40,733 nt of DNA. Origin: Hallerella sp963597395. GTDB taxonomy: Bacteria; Fibrobacterota; Fibrobacteria; Fibrobacterales; Fibrobacteraceae. Positions 24,112-32,074 of this stretch are shown piece after piece. A model generated the notes under the pieces. The model made no database searches, had not been told where the DNA came from, and saw only the letters and a program-made list of their open reading frames with translations. Numbering within the stretch: the first letter of the stretch is position 1; the number at the start of each line of letters is the position of its first letter. The stretch lies in the NCBI GenBank assembly GCA_963597395.1, contig CAVBPX010000017.1, positions 1-40,733 on the forward strand, written 5' to 3'. Made by a program: the position numbers and the translations under genes.

Positions 24112-25983
24112 TTATTTGCAGCTGTTGTTTTCCACCCAGTGCGAAAGGACTAAAATGTCCGAGGGACGGATTCCGGGGATTCGGGAGGCGCTTCCGACGG
24201 AGAGCGGGCGAGAGGCCGTCAGGCGTTCGCGGCTTTCAATCGAAAGGGCCGTAATCTTCCGATAGTCGATGTCCGGGGAGAGCTTAATCCGGTCCATCTT
24301 TTTTTCGTGCTCGATGTCCTTCGCCTGTCTTGCAAAGAATCCCGCATACGATTCCTCGGCAAAGAGGTTCCAGATGTCGCGGCGTAGAAGCTTTGCATCC
24401 GGCACGAACTTTTTGAAAAATTCCTCGGGAGAAATCCCCGGACGGCGGAGAATCGTGTTGAGACGGACCGATTCGCGGACGGGGGCCTGTTTGGCCGCTT
24501 CCAGAAAAGGATTGATTTCCGCCGGCGTTGCGGCCGATTCCGAAAGGAACTTCCGGACGCGTTCCATTTCCGCCTTTCGGAGCGTCCACTTTGCATAGTC
24601 CCGGTCGTCAATCATCCCGATTTCGCGGGCGCGGTCCTTTAGGCGACTGTCCGCGTTGTCGGCCCGCAAAAAGAGCCTGTATTCGGCGCGGCTCGTAAAC
24701 ATGCGGTACGGTTCGTCGAGAAGAAAGTGCGAAAGGTCATCGGCCATTACGCCGATGTAGCTCTCGGAACGCCCGAGAATAAAGGGTTCCCCGCCGAGGC
24801 TCGAAAGCGCCGCGTTGATGCCCGCGACGATTCCCTGCCCCGCGGCCTCCTCGTAGCCGCTCGTTCCACACACCTGCCCCGCAAAGTAAAGCCCCGGAAT
24901 GTTCTTGCATTCGAAGGTCGGAAAAAGCTGCGTCGCGTCGATGCTGTCGTATTCCACCGCGTAGCCTATTTGCATCACGCGGGCGCGCGTAAGCCCCGAA
25001 ATCGTGCGGAGGGCCTTGAGCTGCACGTCCGCCGGAAGGCTCGAGCTGAAGCCGTTCAGGTAGATGCGCGAAACGTCCTTCGTCTCCGGTTCCAAAAAGA
25101 GCTGGTGACCGTCCTTGTCGCCGAAGCGGTTGATTTTGTCTTCGATGCTCGGGCAGTAGCGCGGTCCCTTGCCGCGGATGCGCCCCGAAAACATGGGACT
25201 GTCCTTGAATCCCGTGCGGAGGATTTCGTGCGTTTTGAGGTTCGTCCGCGTAATCCAGCAGACGTTGCCGTTGTCGATAGGATTTTCGTGACGGTCGCTC
25301 ATCGGCCAGGGATTTTCGTCGCCGGGCTGAACCGTGCACTCGTCAAAATCGACGGTCGAAGGGTCGATGCGGCTGGGAGTGCCCGTTTTGAGGCGTCGAA
25401 GCCTTATTCCGTTTTGCTGGATGGACGCGGAGAGGGCGTCCGCGCTTTTTTCGCCGACGCGTCCGCCGATGCTCGTTTCGAGACCGGTGAACATTTTGGA
25501 CGCAAGGAACGTGCCGCTCGTGATGACAAGCGTCCGTGTTTCGTAGCGGTCGCCGTTCAAAAGGACGAGTTCGAAGGTTCCGGCCGGAGTGCGGCCGAAC
25601 GCGGCGAGTTCTCCCTCGATGAGCCTCAGTCCGCGCAGGTTTTCTAGCGTTTCCCGGGCGACTAAACTGTACTTTTTGAGGTCGCACTGGGCGCGCGGTC
25701 CCCAGACGGCGGGTCCCTTGCTCAAGTTCAGCATCCGGAACTGGATCCCGGCCCTGTCCGTCAAAATTCCCATCAGACCGCCGAGCGCGTCGATGTCGCG
25801 CACAATCTGTCCCTTGCTTACGCCGCCCACGGCCGGGTTGCAGGACATCCGTCCGATGGCGTTCAGGTCCATCGTCACCATTGCCGTCCGCGCACCGATC
25901 TTCCATGCGGCGTGGGAAGCCTCGATACCGGCGTGTCCGCCGCCGATAACCACCACATCAAACCTTTCGAGAATTGCACTCAT
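24112..25983 (-). CDS. mnmG: tRNA uridine 5-carboxymethylaminomethyl modification enzyme MnmG (GidA)
   Basis: With MnmE this FAD enzyme places the cmnm5 group on U34 of tRNAs reading split codon boxes. The 623-residue product has the full family length. It shows the FAD-binding VVIGGGHAGIEASHAAWKIG near the N-terminus, CNPAVGGVSKGQIVRDIDALGG, GTFLASKMFTG, GPRYCPSIEDKI, YFAGQVCGTSGYEEAAGQGIVAGINAA and the C-terminal SRAEYRLFLRADNAD segment. AAGG lies 6 nt before the ATG. A TATTTT box on the minus strand just upstream shares the intergenic region with the divergent trp promoter. Confidence 0.96.
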   Translation of the reverse strand: MSAILERFDVVVIGGGHAGIEASHAAWKIGARTAMVTMDLNAIGRMSCNPAVGGVSKGQIVRDIDALGGLMGILTDRAGIQFRMLNLSKGPAVWGPRAQCDLKKYSLVARETLENLRGLRLIEGELAAFGRTPAGTFELVLLNGDRYETRTLVITSGTFLASKMFTGLETSIGGRVGEKSADALSASIQQNGIRLRRLKTGTPSRIDPSTVDFDECTVQPGDENPWPMSDRHENPIDNGNVCWITRTNLKTHEILRTGFKDSPMFSGRIRGKGPRYCPSIEDKINRFGDKDGHQLFLEPETKDVSRIYLNGFSSSLPADVQLKALRTISGLTRARVMQIGYAVEYDSIDATQLFPTFECKNIPGLYFAGQVCGTSGYEEAAGQGIVAGINAALSSLGGEPFILGRSESYIGVMADDLSHFLLDEPYRMFTSRAEYRLFLRADNADSRLKDRAREIGMIDDRDYAKWTLRKAEMERVRKFLSESAATPAEINPFLEAAKQAPVRESVRLNTILRRPGISPEEFFKKFVPDAKLLRRDIWNLFAEESYAGFFARQAKDIEHEKKMDRIKLSPDIDYRKITALSIESRERLTASRPLSVGSASRIPGIRPSDILVLSHWVENNSCK

Positions 25984-26023
25984 CGCGAGCCTTCTTTTTG
26001 AAAGCGAAATTTAGAAAATACCC

Positions 26024-26052
26024 TTGCCAAGCAAAAAAGCTTTGTCTATTTT
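26024..26052 (+). promoter_or_regulatory. trp promoter (TTGCCA -17- TATTTT)
   Basis: TTGCCA (26024-26029), 17 nt, TATTTT (26047-26052). The next 6 nt lead directly to the leader-peptide ATG at 26059, so transcription should begin at or beside that ATG. There is no Shine-Dalgarno, implying a leaderless leader peptide. I see no TrpR-like operator. Confidence 0.65.
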
Positions 26053-26058
26053 TTTGAC

Positions 26059-26103
26059 ATGCAGCGCACAAATAGCATCAACCGTTGGTGGCGTCGGACT
26101 TAA
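26059..26103 (+). CDS. trpL: trp operon leader peptide
   Basis: Fourteen residues, MQRTNSINRWWRRT, with tandem Trp codons at 26086-26091. The stop codon at 26101-26103 overlaps the first arm of the attenuator hairpins. Scarce charged tRNA-Trp would stall a ribosome on the Trp pair and cover arm 1. Recognised from the standard trp attenuation design rather than from sequence similarity. Confidence 0.85.
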   Translation: MQRTNSINRWWRRT

Positions 26104-26160
26104 AACAAGTCCGGTATTTGTGCTGCGCGCCAGGTTTTAGAACCTTCCGGACTTGTTCGG
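26095..26160 (+). promoter_or_regulatory. trp transcription attenuator with mutually exclusive hairpins
   Basis: Arm 1 CGGACTT (26095-26101) pairs with AAGTCCG (26107-26113) around AAAAC. Arm 2 CAAGTCCGG (26106-26114) can pair instead, perfectly over 9 bp, with arm 3 CCGGACTTG (26137-26145), forming the antiterminator. The terminator is AACCTTCCG (26131-26139) / CGGAAGGTT (26148-26156) followed by a T-run to 26160. Arms 2:3 take the CCG of the terminator stem, so the structures exclude each other. A ribosome held on the Trp codons masks arm 1 and favours the antiterminator. Confidence 0.92.
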
Positions 26161-26194
26161 AAGGTTTTTTCGTTTTTAACGGAAGGAATCGAAC

Positions 26195-27463
26195 ATGAAA
26201 AGCAACCAAGGCTTCTTTGACAGGTTCGGCGGCAAGTATGTCGCCGAGGTTTTGCGACGCCCGCTCGACGAACTCGAAGCGGCGTTCCATCATTTCATGA
26301 AGGATCCGAAATTCCTCGCGGAACTTCACGAAATTCAGCGGGACTACATCGGAAGAAAAACTCCCCTCCTCTTTGCACCGCGCGCAACGGAACTGCTCGG
26401 CGGTGCAAAAATCTACATCAAGCTCGAAGGCCTCGCAAACACCGGCGCGCACAAAATCAACAACGCAATAGGACAGGTTCTTCTCGCAAAGCACATGGGA
26501 AAACGCCGCATCATCGCAGAAACGGGAGCCGGTCAGCACGGGGTCGCCACCGCCGCGGCATGCGCGAAGCTCGGGCTCGAATGCACCGTCTATATGGGAG
26601 AAGTCGATGTGCGACGCCAGCAGCCGAACGTCGCCGCCATGGAACTTTACGGTGCAAAGGTCTGCCCGGTCACAAGCGGGGCAAGAACCTTGAAGGACGC
26701 CGTAAACGAAGCCATGAGGGATTTTGCGGCGCATCCCGATTCGACGCACTACGTTTTGGGCTCGGCCCTCGGACCCGCCCCGTATCCGGAAATCGTGCAC
26801 ACGTTCCAGTCCGTCATCGGAAACGAGGTGAAGGAAGAATGCGAGGCCCGAGGCATCGACATTGGCGCGATGGTCGCATGCGTCGGCGGAGGTTCCAACT
26901 CCATCGGATTTTTCAGCCCGTTTATTGGCGAAAAGTTTCCGAGGCTTATCGGAGCGGAAGCGGGCGGAGTCGGCCCGGATATCGGCGAAAACGCAAGCCG
27001 CATGACCGGCAACGCGAGCCGCGAAGGAATTGTGCAAGGCTACAAGAGTCGCTTTCTGATTGACGAGGACGGACAGTCCCTCCCGACGCGATCCATCAGC
27101 GCGGGCCTCGACTACATGGGAATCGGGCCCGAACTTGCCGCCCTCGGAGAAAAAGGCCGCGTGGAATTTGTGAGCATTCTCGACCGGGACGCTCTTGACG
27201 CCGTGAGCTTCTTTGCCAAAAACGAAGGCGTTCTCTTTGCGCTCGAAAGTGCGCATGCCGGAGCCGCAGCCATGAAAATCGCAAAGGAAATTCCAAAGGA
27301 AAAGGCCGTCATCATCAACATGTCGGGCCGCGGCGACAAGGACGTCTTTATCACAAGTCCCGAATTCAGGCCCGCGGAGTGGAAGCTTTTCCTCGAAAGC
27401 GAACTGAAACGCCTGAACGAAAACAAGGACATCCACAACGCAAGACCGATGGGAGAAAACTAA
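26195..27463 (+). CDS. trpB: Tryptophan synthase beta chain
   Basis: PLP enzyme that joins indole and serine to give tryptophan, 422 residues, with the alpha chain forming the alpha2beta2 complex. The PLP lysine is K87 in GAHKINNA. ETGAGQHGVATA is the COMM-side catalytic Glu/His region, and CVGGGSNSIG holds the PLP phosphate. AAGGA lies about 9 nt before the ATG. It is directly downstream of the attenuator and shares TAATG with trpA. The C-terminal end (about 400-422) is rich in charged residues and somewhat longer than usual. Confidence 0.97.
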   Translation: MKSNQGFFDRFGGKYVAEVLRRPLDELEAAFHHFMKDPKFLAELHEIQRDYIGRKTPLLFAPRATELLGGAKIYIKLEGLANTGAHKINNAIGQVLLAKHMGKRRIIAETGAGQHGVATAAACAKLGLECTVYMGEVDVRRQQPNVAAMELYGAKVCPVTSGARTLKDAVNEAMRDFAAHPDSTHYVLGSALGPAPYPEIVHTFQSVIGNEVKEECEARGIDIGAMVACVGGGSNSIGFFSPFIGEKFPRLIGAEAGGVGPDIGENASRMTGNASREGIVQGYKSRFLIDEDGQSLPTRSISAGLDYMGIGPELAALGEKGRVEFVSILDRDALDAVSFFAKNEGVLFALESAHAGAAAMKIAKEIPKEKAVIINMSGRGDKDVFITSPEFRPAEWKLFLESELKRLNENKDIHNARPMGEN

Positions 27464-28215
27464 TGTCCAAAATCAAACTGATGAGTCATCTCGTCGCAGG
27501 ATACCCGACAGACGAAATTGCTTTTGAAGCGGCATCCGCCATGGTCCGCGGCGGAGCGGACATCCTGGAAATCCAGCTCGCGTTCAGCGACCCGTCGGCG
27601 GACGGGCCCGCCATCCAGGGAGCGTGCACCGAAGTCCTTTCAAGAGGCTACCGCGTCGCGGACGGAATGCGCTTCATTTCAAAGGTTCACGAAGCCTTTC
27701 CGGAGACGACCATTTATCTGATGAGCTACGGATCGCTCGTCTATACGCCCGGGGTCGAAAACTTTTGCCGTCGCGCAAGCGAAGCGGGAGTCCGCGGCAT
27801 GATCATTCCCGACCTGCCCTTTGACCACGACGAAGGACTCTCGCAGGCCTGCGAAAAATTCGGAATGAAAAACATCCCGGTCGCAAGCCCGAGCATGAGC
27901 GAAGAAAGGCTTTTCAAAATGGCGCACGCCGGTTTTTCGGCCATCTATGCGTCCCTCCGCGTCGGAATCACGGGAGACGCAACCGTCATCGACAAGGACA
28001 CGCTCGAATTCATTTCTAAAGTGAAAAGCGGCGGCGCAAAGGTCTATGGCGGATTCGGAATTTCGAACGGGGAGCAGTCCAAGGCTCTTGCCGGTTCCGT
28101 CGATGCCATCGTCGCGGGCAGCGTTTTCGTCCGGCTGATTACGGCAAACGCCGCGGACCAAAAGGCTCTTGCTTTCGCCGTCGAGTCCAAGGCCCGGGAA
28201 CTTTGCGGACTGTAA
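27463..28215 (+). CDS. trpA: Tryptophan synthase alpha chain
   Basis: TIM-barrel enzyme of 250 residues that cleaves indole-3-glycerol phosphate to indole, channelled to TrpB. The catalytic Glu (ADILEIQLAF) and Asp (PSADGPAIQ) are present, as are VRGMIIPDLPFDHDEG and the phosphate-binding GGFGIS. Two signature stretches deviate from common relatives (YGSLVYTPGVENF for YNPVFRYGVERF and YASLRVGITG for YLVSRNGVTG), suggesting a divergent clade but not loss of function. Start overlaps the trpB stop by 1 nt. Only 13 nt separate its end from convergent lpxD, with no visible terminator. Confidence 0.93.
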   Translation: MSKIKLMSHLVAGYPTDEIAFEAASAMVRGGADILEIQLAFSDPSADGPAIQGACTEVLSRGYRVADGMRFISKVHEAFPETTIYLMSYGSLVYTPGVENFCRRASEAGVRGMIIPDLPFDHDEGLSQACEKFGMKNIPVASPSMSEERLFKMAHAGFSAIYASLRVGITGDATVIDKDTLEFISKVKSGGAKVYGGFGISNGEQSKALAGSVDAIVAGSVFVRLITANAADQKALAFAVESKARELCGL

Positions 28216-28228
28216 AGGGTCTAAAATT

Positions 28229-29191
28229 CTAGCGCTTATTTTCCGAAAGCCGGCGCAGGGCAACAACGCCTTTCCGCCAGCGATCGATGGGTTCCGCCGG
28301 AAATCCGCCGTAGAAGGCGCCGGCAGGAACGCTCTTCGTCACACCGGCCTTTGCCGCAATCACGGCGCCGCGCCCGATGGTCAAATGCCCGGCGATTTGC
28401 GCGCCGCCTGCAAATTCCGCATCGTCCTCCACGACGGTCGTTCCGCCGAGCCCCGACTGCGAGGCCATATACACGCGGTTTCCGACCGAGCAGTTGTGGC
28501 CGATTTGCACAAAGGAATCAAAATGGCTGTCGTCCCCGACGGTCGTCGGAGCGAGAAATCCCGCGGCCACCACACAGTTCGCGCCGAACTCGGAGCGGTC
28601 CCCGATGCGAACGCCGCTCACATGCGGAACGGGCTTTCGACTTCCGTCCGTGTCCGTAAAAAATCCGAACCCTCGCGACCCGACGACAGCCCCCGCCTGG
28701 AACACGCAATCGCATCCTACGGAGACATTCGGATAGAGCGTCACATTGGCTTCAAGGACGGTCCGCGCACCAACACGCGCGCCGCGCATCACCACGCATC
28801 CGGGCCCAATGCGCGCGCCTTCACCTACCGTTCCCTCGACAACGGCCGACGGGTGCACCGCCGCCGTTTCCGAAACAAGAGCAGGCGGATATTCGACAAA
28901 AGGCGTGTGCAGCGCATCAATAATCCTTACCATCGCCGCATAGGGATTTTCCACCCGCAACAGCGCAAGAACGCCGGGCGCGCCCGCAAAATTTTTCGGC
29001 ACGAGCAAAAGCCCCGCGCGGGACTTTCGCAAATCGCCCGTCACGGAACTTCCCGTAAAAAACGAAACGTCATTTTCCGTCGCGGACGAAAGCGGAGCAA
29101 AGTTCAAAATTCTAAAATCGGAACTTTGCTTCACCCATTCGAGGCTTCCGTGAAGAAGTTCCCTTAAAAATTCCGCGCTGGTTTCCTTCAT
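28229..29191 (-). CDS. lpxD: UDP-3-O-acylglucosamine N-acyltransferase
   Basis: Third step of lipid A synthesis: adds a hydroxyacyl chain from ACP to UDP-3-O-acylglucosamine at the inner face of the membrane. The 320-residue product has the N-terminal uridine-binding domain (to about 95). A left-handed beta-helix of hexapeptide repeats follows, with the catalytic His in FVQIGHNCSVG and the GSRGFGFF segment. Start lies 1 nt after the stop of the lipid kinase gene, so it is co-transcribed with that gene and the preceding lipoprotein. Confidence 0.94.
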   Translation of the reverse strand: MKETSAEFLRELLHGSLEWVKQSSDFRILNFAPLSSATENDVSFFTGSSVTGDLRKSRAGLLLVPKNFAGAPGVLALLRVENPYAAMVRIIDALHTPFVEYPPALVSETAAVHPSAVVEGTVGEGARIGPGCVVMRGARVGARTVLEANVTLYPNVSVGCDCVFQAGAVVGSRGFGFFTDTDGSRKPVPHVSGVRIGDRSEFGANCVVAAGFLAPTTVGDDSHFDSFVQIGHNCSVGNRVYMASQSGLGGTTVVEDDAEFAGGAQIAGHLTIGRGAVIAAKAGVTKSVPAGAFYGGFPAEPIDRWRKGVVALRRLSENKR

Positions 29192-29192
29192 C

Positions 29193-30170
29193 TTAAAATC
29201 CCGGTTCGAGCGTGAGCATCCGGACCTTCGAACCGTATTGGATGTGCACGGAAGAGCCGACGCGCCCCGTCAAATCGTCGCCGTCGAGCTGGTGAAATTC
29301 GCCGTCGGAAGTTTCCAGAACGACTTCCTTCGCGTGAATCGTTTTTAAAAAAGAATGCTTGTAAATTTTTCCGATGACGGGAATCGTCCCGAGCGCCAGC
29401 GCCCCGAAAAAGGAAGGAAGGCCCGGAACGGGTACCACCTCGATTTTTTCGTCCGCCATGTCGCAACCGTCAAAGGGATTCGAGCCCGATGCAAAGCTCG
29501 GAATGTTTCCGATGATGACCGTCCGGTATCCGGAAACGTCCTGCGAAATCCATTCGCCGGTTTCCTTCAGCACCTTGAGCTTTGCATTTCCAAGACAGTG
29601 CCTACGGTCCGCGAAAAAACGGCTCACGTAATGCAGCTTGTTTGCAATGACGGACTTGCTCGAAATTTTTCCGAGAGAGCGGTCGGAATTGAAGTCGTGG
29701 GCTATTCGCGCATCAATACCGCTCGAAAAGTAATTGGCGAGTACAAAGTTCCCGTTCACCTTCCAGATGTCAAACGGACGGCACTTGGCAAGCACGAGCC
29801 TCCGCACCAGAAAAAGCAGTCCCTTGTTTACAAAGGTTTCGTACAAATTCAGCACCCGCGCGAGATCGTTTCCCGTTCCGAGGGGAATCAGCCCGAGCCG
29901 CACATGTTCCGAAAGGCCCGATTCGAGAAGAACCGAAAGGATTGTCGAAATGGTTCCGTCACCGCCCACGGCAATCAGCGTTTCCGTCTTTTCGGCCGTT
30001 TCGCGAATCTGTTCCCGCAAACGCGCGCCTTCGGTAAGCTTTGCCTCCCAGTCTTCGGGAAGAAACTCCATCGACTGCATGATTTCGGGAAGGAACTTGA
30101 GAATGACCTTGCCCTGGCCGCCGCCGCTTATCGGGTTGATGAGGAAACTGAACTTGAACATATCCTTCAC
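29193..30170 (-). CDS. Diacylglycerol kinase-family lipid kinase
   Basis: 325 residues of the DAGK/sphingosine kinase/YegS family. It has LINPISGGGQGK at the start, the nucleotide-binding GGDGTISTIL (about 69-78), and LGLIPLGTGNDLARVLNL. The C-terminal beta-sandwich carries NYFSSGIDARIAHDFN and ends DGEFHQLDGDDL. It probably phosphorylates diacylglycerol or a similar membrane lipid. Start is uncertain: GTG at 30170 is the longest; an ATG 9 nt further in (30161) is also possible, but AAGGAT sits right against it. It begins 3 nt after the lipoprotein gene. Confidence 0.88.
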   Translation of the reverse strand: MKDMFKFSFLINPISGGGQGKVILKFLPEIMQSMEFLPEDWEAKLTEGARLREQIRETAEKTETLIAVGGDGTISTILSVLLESGLSEHVRLGLIPLGTGNDLARVLNLYETFVNKGLLFLVRRLVLAKCRPFDIWKVNGNFVLANYFSSGIDARIAHDFNSDRSLGKISSKSVIANKLHYVSRFFADRRHCLGNAKLKVLKETGEWISQDVSGYRTVIIGNIPSFASGSNPFDGCDMADEKIEVVPVPGLPSFFGALALGTIPVIGKIYKHSFLKTIHAKEVVLETSDGEFHQLDGDDLTGRVGSSVHIQYGSKVRMLTLEPGF

Positions 30171-30173
30171 AAT

Positions 30174-31076
30174 CTACATTGTTTCTTCGAAAAAAGCATA
30201 GGACGCGAGGTCCAAAAAGTAGAGAGGAACGGCCACGCTCGATGTGAGAATGTAGAGGTCGTCCGCAAAGATGTCCACGTCCACAGCGTTCCAAATGCCT
30301 ATTTCGGAAAGCTTCAGCCGGTGCTCGAGACCGCCCGAAAGATTGAAGACTCCGAGATATCCGCACTTTGCGTCAAACAGAACGGCAAAGGACGCTCCGA
30401 GGCGCAGCCGCGTCGCCGAACAAAAGTGCAGGGAATTCGCCGTATCCGACGACAGGGCCGTTCGCGTCAAAAGCGTTCCGTCCGCATCATAAAGGGAAAA
30501 CCGTTCCGGCGCATCCGAAAGCGCACCCGAGGTTTCCACAGCGGCAATTTCGTCGGCGCGGGCATCAAGAGCCATCACACGGGAAGCGGCAAAGGACGTC
30601 TCCGTTTTGGAACAGCCGGAGGGAAGAAGCTTCAGTTTACGGATTCCCGCTGAAGTCGAGGCGACATACGCGTAAGAAGTCGTCAGCGCCATACCTACAA
30701 GCGACACATCGCACGTCCAGTCGGGAGAGTCATACCGCAACAGGGAAATTCCGTCATAGTAATACAAAAAGGACCCGACCCTTTCGATATTTTCCGCTCC
30801 CGAAACCGGAATTTTCGCATCGGAATTTTCCGGAGTCCGCAAAGCCTCGAACCCGCAAACCCGCGCCCCGTTCCGCGCAAACGCATAGACGGAGCCGTAT
30901 CGGTCAAGCACATAAAGGGTCTCGCCGTCATCCGAAACGGAGAGACTTTTGGCCGACGAAAAGGGAACTTCCGAGAAGCGGCAGGAAACTTTCGAAGTCT
31001 CCCCGCGCGTCCATTCCCCGCCGCAAGAAAAAAGCGCGCAGGCCGCAAAAAGAAGTGTCAAAAGGCGATAGGGCAC
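30174..31076 (-). CDS. Lipoprotein with beta-propeller-like repeats
   Basis: 300 residues: signal sequence with lipobox LFSC and lipidated Cys18. It is followed by repeated four-strand-like units (SLSVSDDGETLYVLDRYGSVYAFARNGA; VGSFLYYYDGISLLRYDSPDW; MALTTSYAYVASTSAGIRKLKLL), which suggest a propeller fold for binding. No catalytic motif recognised. The likely start is GTG at 31076; TATACT ends 6 nt upstream and there is no Shine-Dalgarno, so the mRNA may be leaderless. It heads the transcript with the lipid kinase and lpxD. Confidence 0.7.
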   Translation of the reverse strand: MPYRLLTLLFAACALFSCGGEWTRGETSKVSCRFSEVPFSSAKSLSVSDDGETLYVLDRYGSVYAFARNGARVCGFEALRTPENSDAKIPVSGAENIERVGSFLYYYDGISLLRYDSPDWTCDVSLVGMALTTSYAYVASTSAGIRKLKLLPSGCSKTETSFAASRVMALDARADEIAAVETSGALSDAPERFSLYDADGTLLTRTALSSDTANSLHFCSATRLRLGASFAVLFDAKCGYLGVFNLSGGLEHRLKLSEIGIWNAVDVDIFADDLYILTSSVAVPLYFLDLASYAFFEETM

Positions 31077-31082
31077 GTGTCA

Positions 31083-31088
31083 AGTATA
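31083..31088 (-). promoter_or_regulatory. TATACT -10 box of the lipoprotein-lipid kinase-lpxD operon
   Basis: TATACT on the minus strand ends 6 nt before the GTG at 31076. The -35 is unclear. It overlaps the region where the divergent YihY gene's -35 should lie. Confidence 0.5.
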
Positions 31089-31098
31089 ACAAAGTTTA

Positions 31099-31104
31099 TA
31101 TATT
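31099..31104 (+). promoter_or_regulatory. TATATT -10 box of the YihY-family gene
   Basis: TATATATTTGAAAC, the same block that precedes rpsD (TATATTTGAAAC at 5994-6005), lies 34 nt before the ATG at 31139. No Shine-Dalgarno is obvious before that ATG. Confidence 0.45.
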
Positions 31105-31138
31105 TGAAACTCTAATATCCGAAAATGGTACTCGCGAA

Positions 31139-32074
31139 ATGTCCTTTGAACAACGCATCGATATTTTAACGCACAATTGGCCCGTCCCGCTCCGAATGCT
31201 AATTGTCTCGACAAAGGCGTTTCTGTTTTACCATGGGACCATCCGCGCCGCGGCCATGACCTACACGTCGTTTCTCGCCGTCATCCCGTTCCTCATTCTT
31301 TTAACGGCCATTTCCCTTTCGCTCGGACTCGGATCCTTTTTCAACATGTATCTTCCCGTCCTCGACCAGTTCTTCTCGCTCGGACTTCCCCTCGATGACA
31401 TCATGCCGCTCCTCGAAAATACGGAACACATTCACCTCCGGACCCTCGGCGTCATCGGATCCGTATCGCTTTTCGTCACCTACCTTTTTGCCATCGGGAA
31501 CCTCGAATCCAACATGAACGTCGTCTGGGAAAACCAGACGTCAAGGCCTTTCGTCAAGCAGTTTGCCGCATACACGCCGCTTCTCCTCCTCGCGGCCATC
31601 GGGTTTGCCGTCTTCGCCATGTTCGTAAACCACGTCAAGTCGGGACTTTTCTTTATAGCGAGCAACACAGAACTTTTGACCGCGGAAACCGTCCCGCAGG
31701 TGATGTCCACCTTCTGGACCTTTTCCATCAACTTCGTCTTTATCGCGCTCATCTTTTTTACGCTCTTTCTTTTGCCCTGCCGCAAGCACCAGTATTCCTA
31801 CAAAAAGCTCTTTTGGCCCGTCCTTCTCGTGAGCGTCGCCATCTGGGTCTGCACATGCGGCTACCTCGTGATTCTCGTAATTCTTCAAAAGAGCCTTGTC
31901 ACGCGGATGTCGCTTTTTTACGGTTCGCTCGCCTTTATTCCGCTCGTTCTGCTTTTTGCGTTCGGATTCTGGGCGATTATGCTCTACGGGAACTGCCTCG
32001 TGTGGACCATCAATTCCTGGCCCAAGTCCGGAATTAAAAAGTGGAACTGGGTGCAACCGGAAGGCTACCTATGA
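31139..32074 (+). CDS. YihY/BrkB-family inner-membrane protein
   Basis: 311 residues with about six membrane helices, of the family once mis-annotated as ribonuclease BN. Family landmarks: AAAMTYTSFLAVIPFLILL in the first membrane segment, NLESNMNVVWENQTSRP after the third, and the C-terminal LFYGSLAFIPLVLLFAFGFWAIMLYGNCLVW. Its function is not established in the family. The ATG at 31139 fits the family N-terminus; the much longer in-frame reading from 30368 is antisense to the lipoprotein gene and not real. It overlaps the UvrA-like gene by 4 nt. Confidence 0.85.
   Translation: MSFEQRIDILTHNWPVPLRMLIVSTKAFLFYHGTIRAAAMTYTSFLAVIPFLILLTAISLSLGLGSFFNMYLPVLDQFFSLGLPLDDIMPLLENTEHIHLRTLGVIGSVSLFVTYLFAIGNLESNMNVVWENQTSRPFVKQFAAYTPLLLLAAIGFAVFAMFVNHVKSGLFFIASNTELLTAETVPQVMSTFWTFSINFVFIALIFFTLFLLPCRKHQYSYKKLFWPVLLVSVAIWVCTCGYLVILVILQKSLVTRMSLFYGSLAFIPLVLLFAFGFWAIMLYGNCLVWTINSWPKSGIKKWNWVQPEGYL

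Noticed and set aside
30368..31138. Extension of the YihY reading frame upstream of 31139
   Set aside because: It is antisense to the lipoprotein gene, of low-complexity Arg/Pro/Ser composition, and unlike the family N-terminus.
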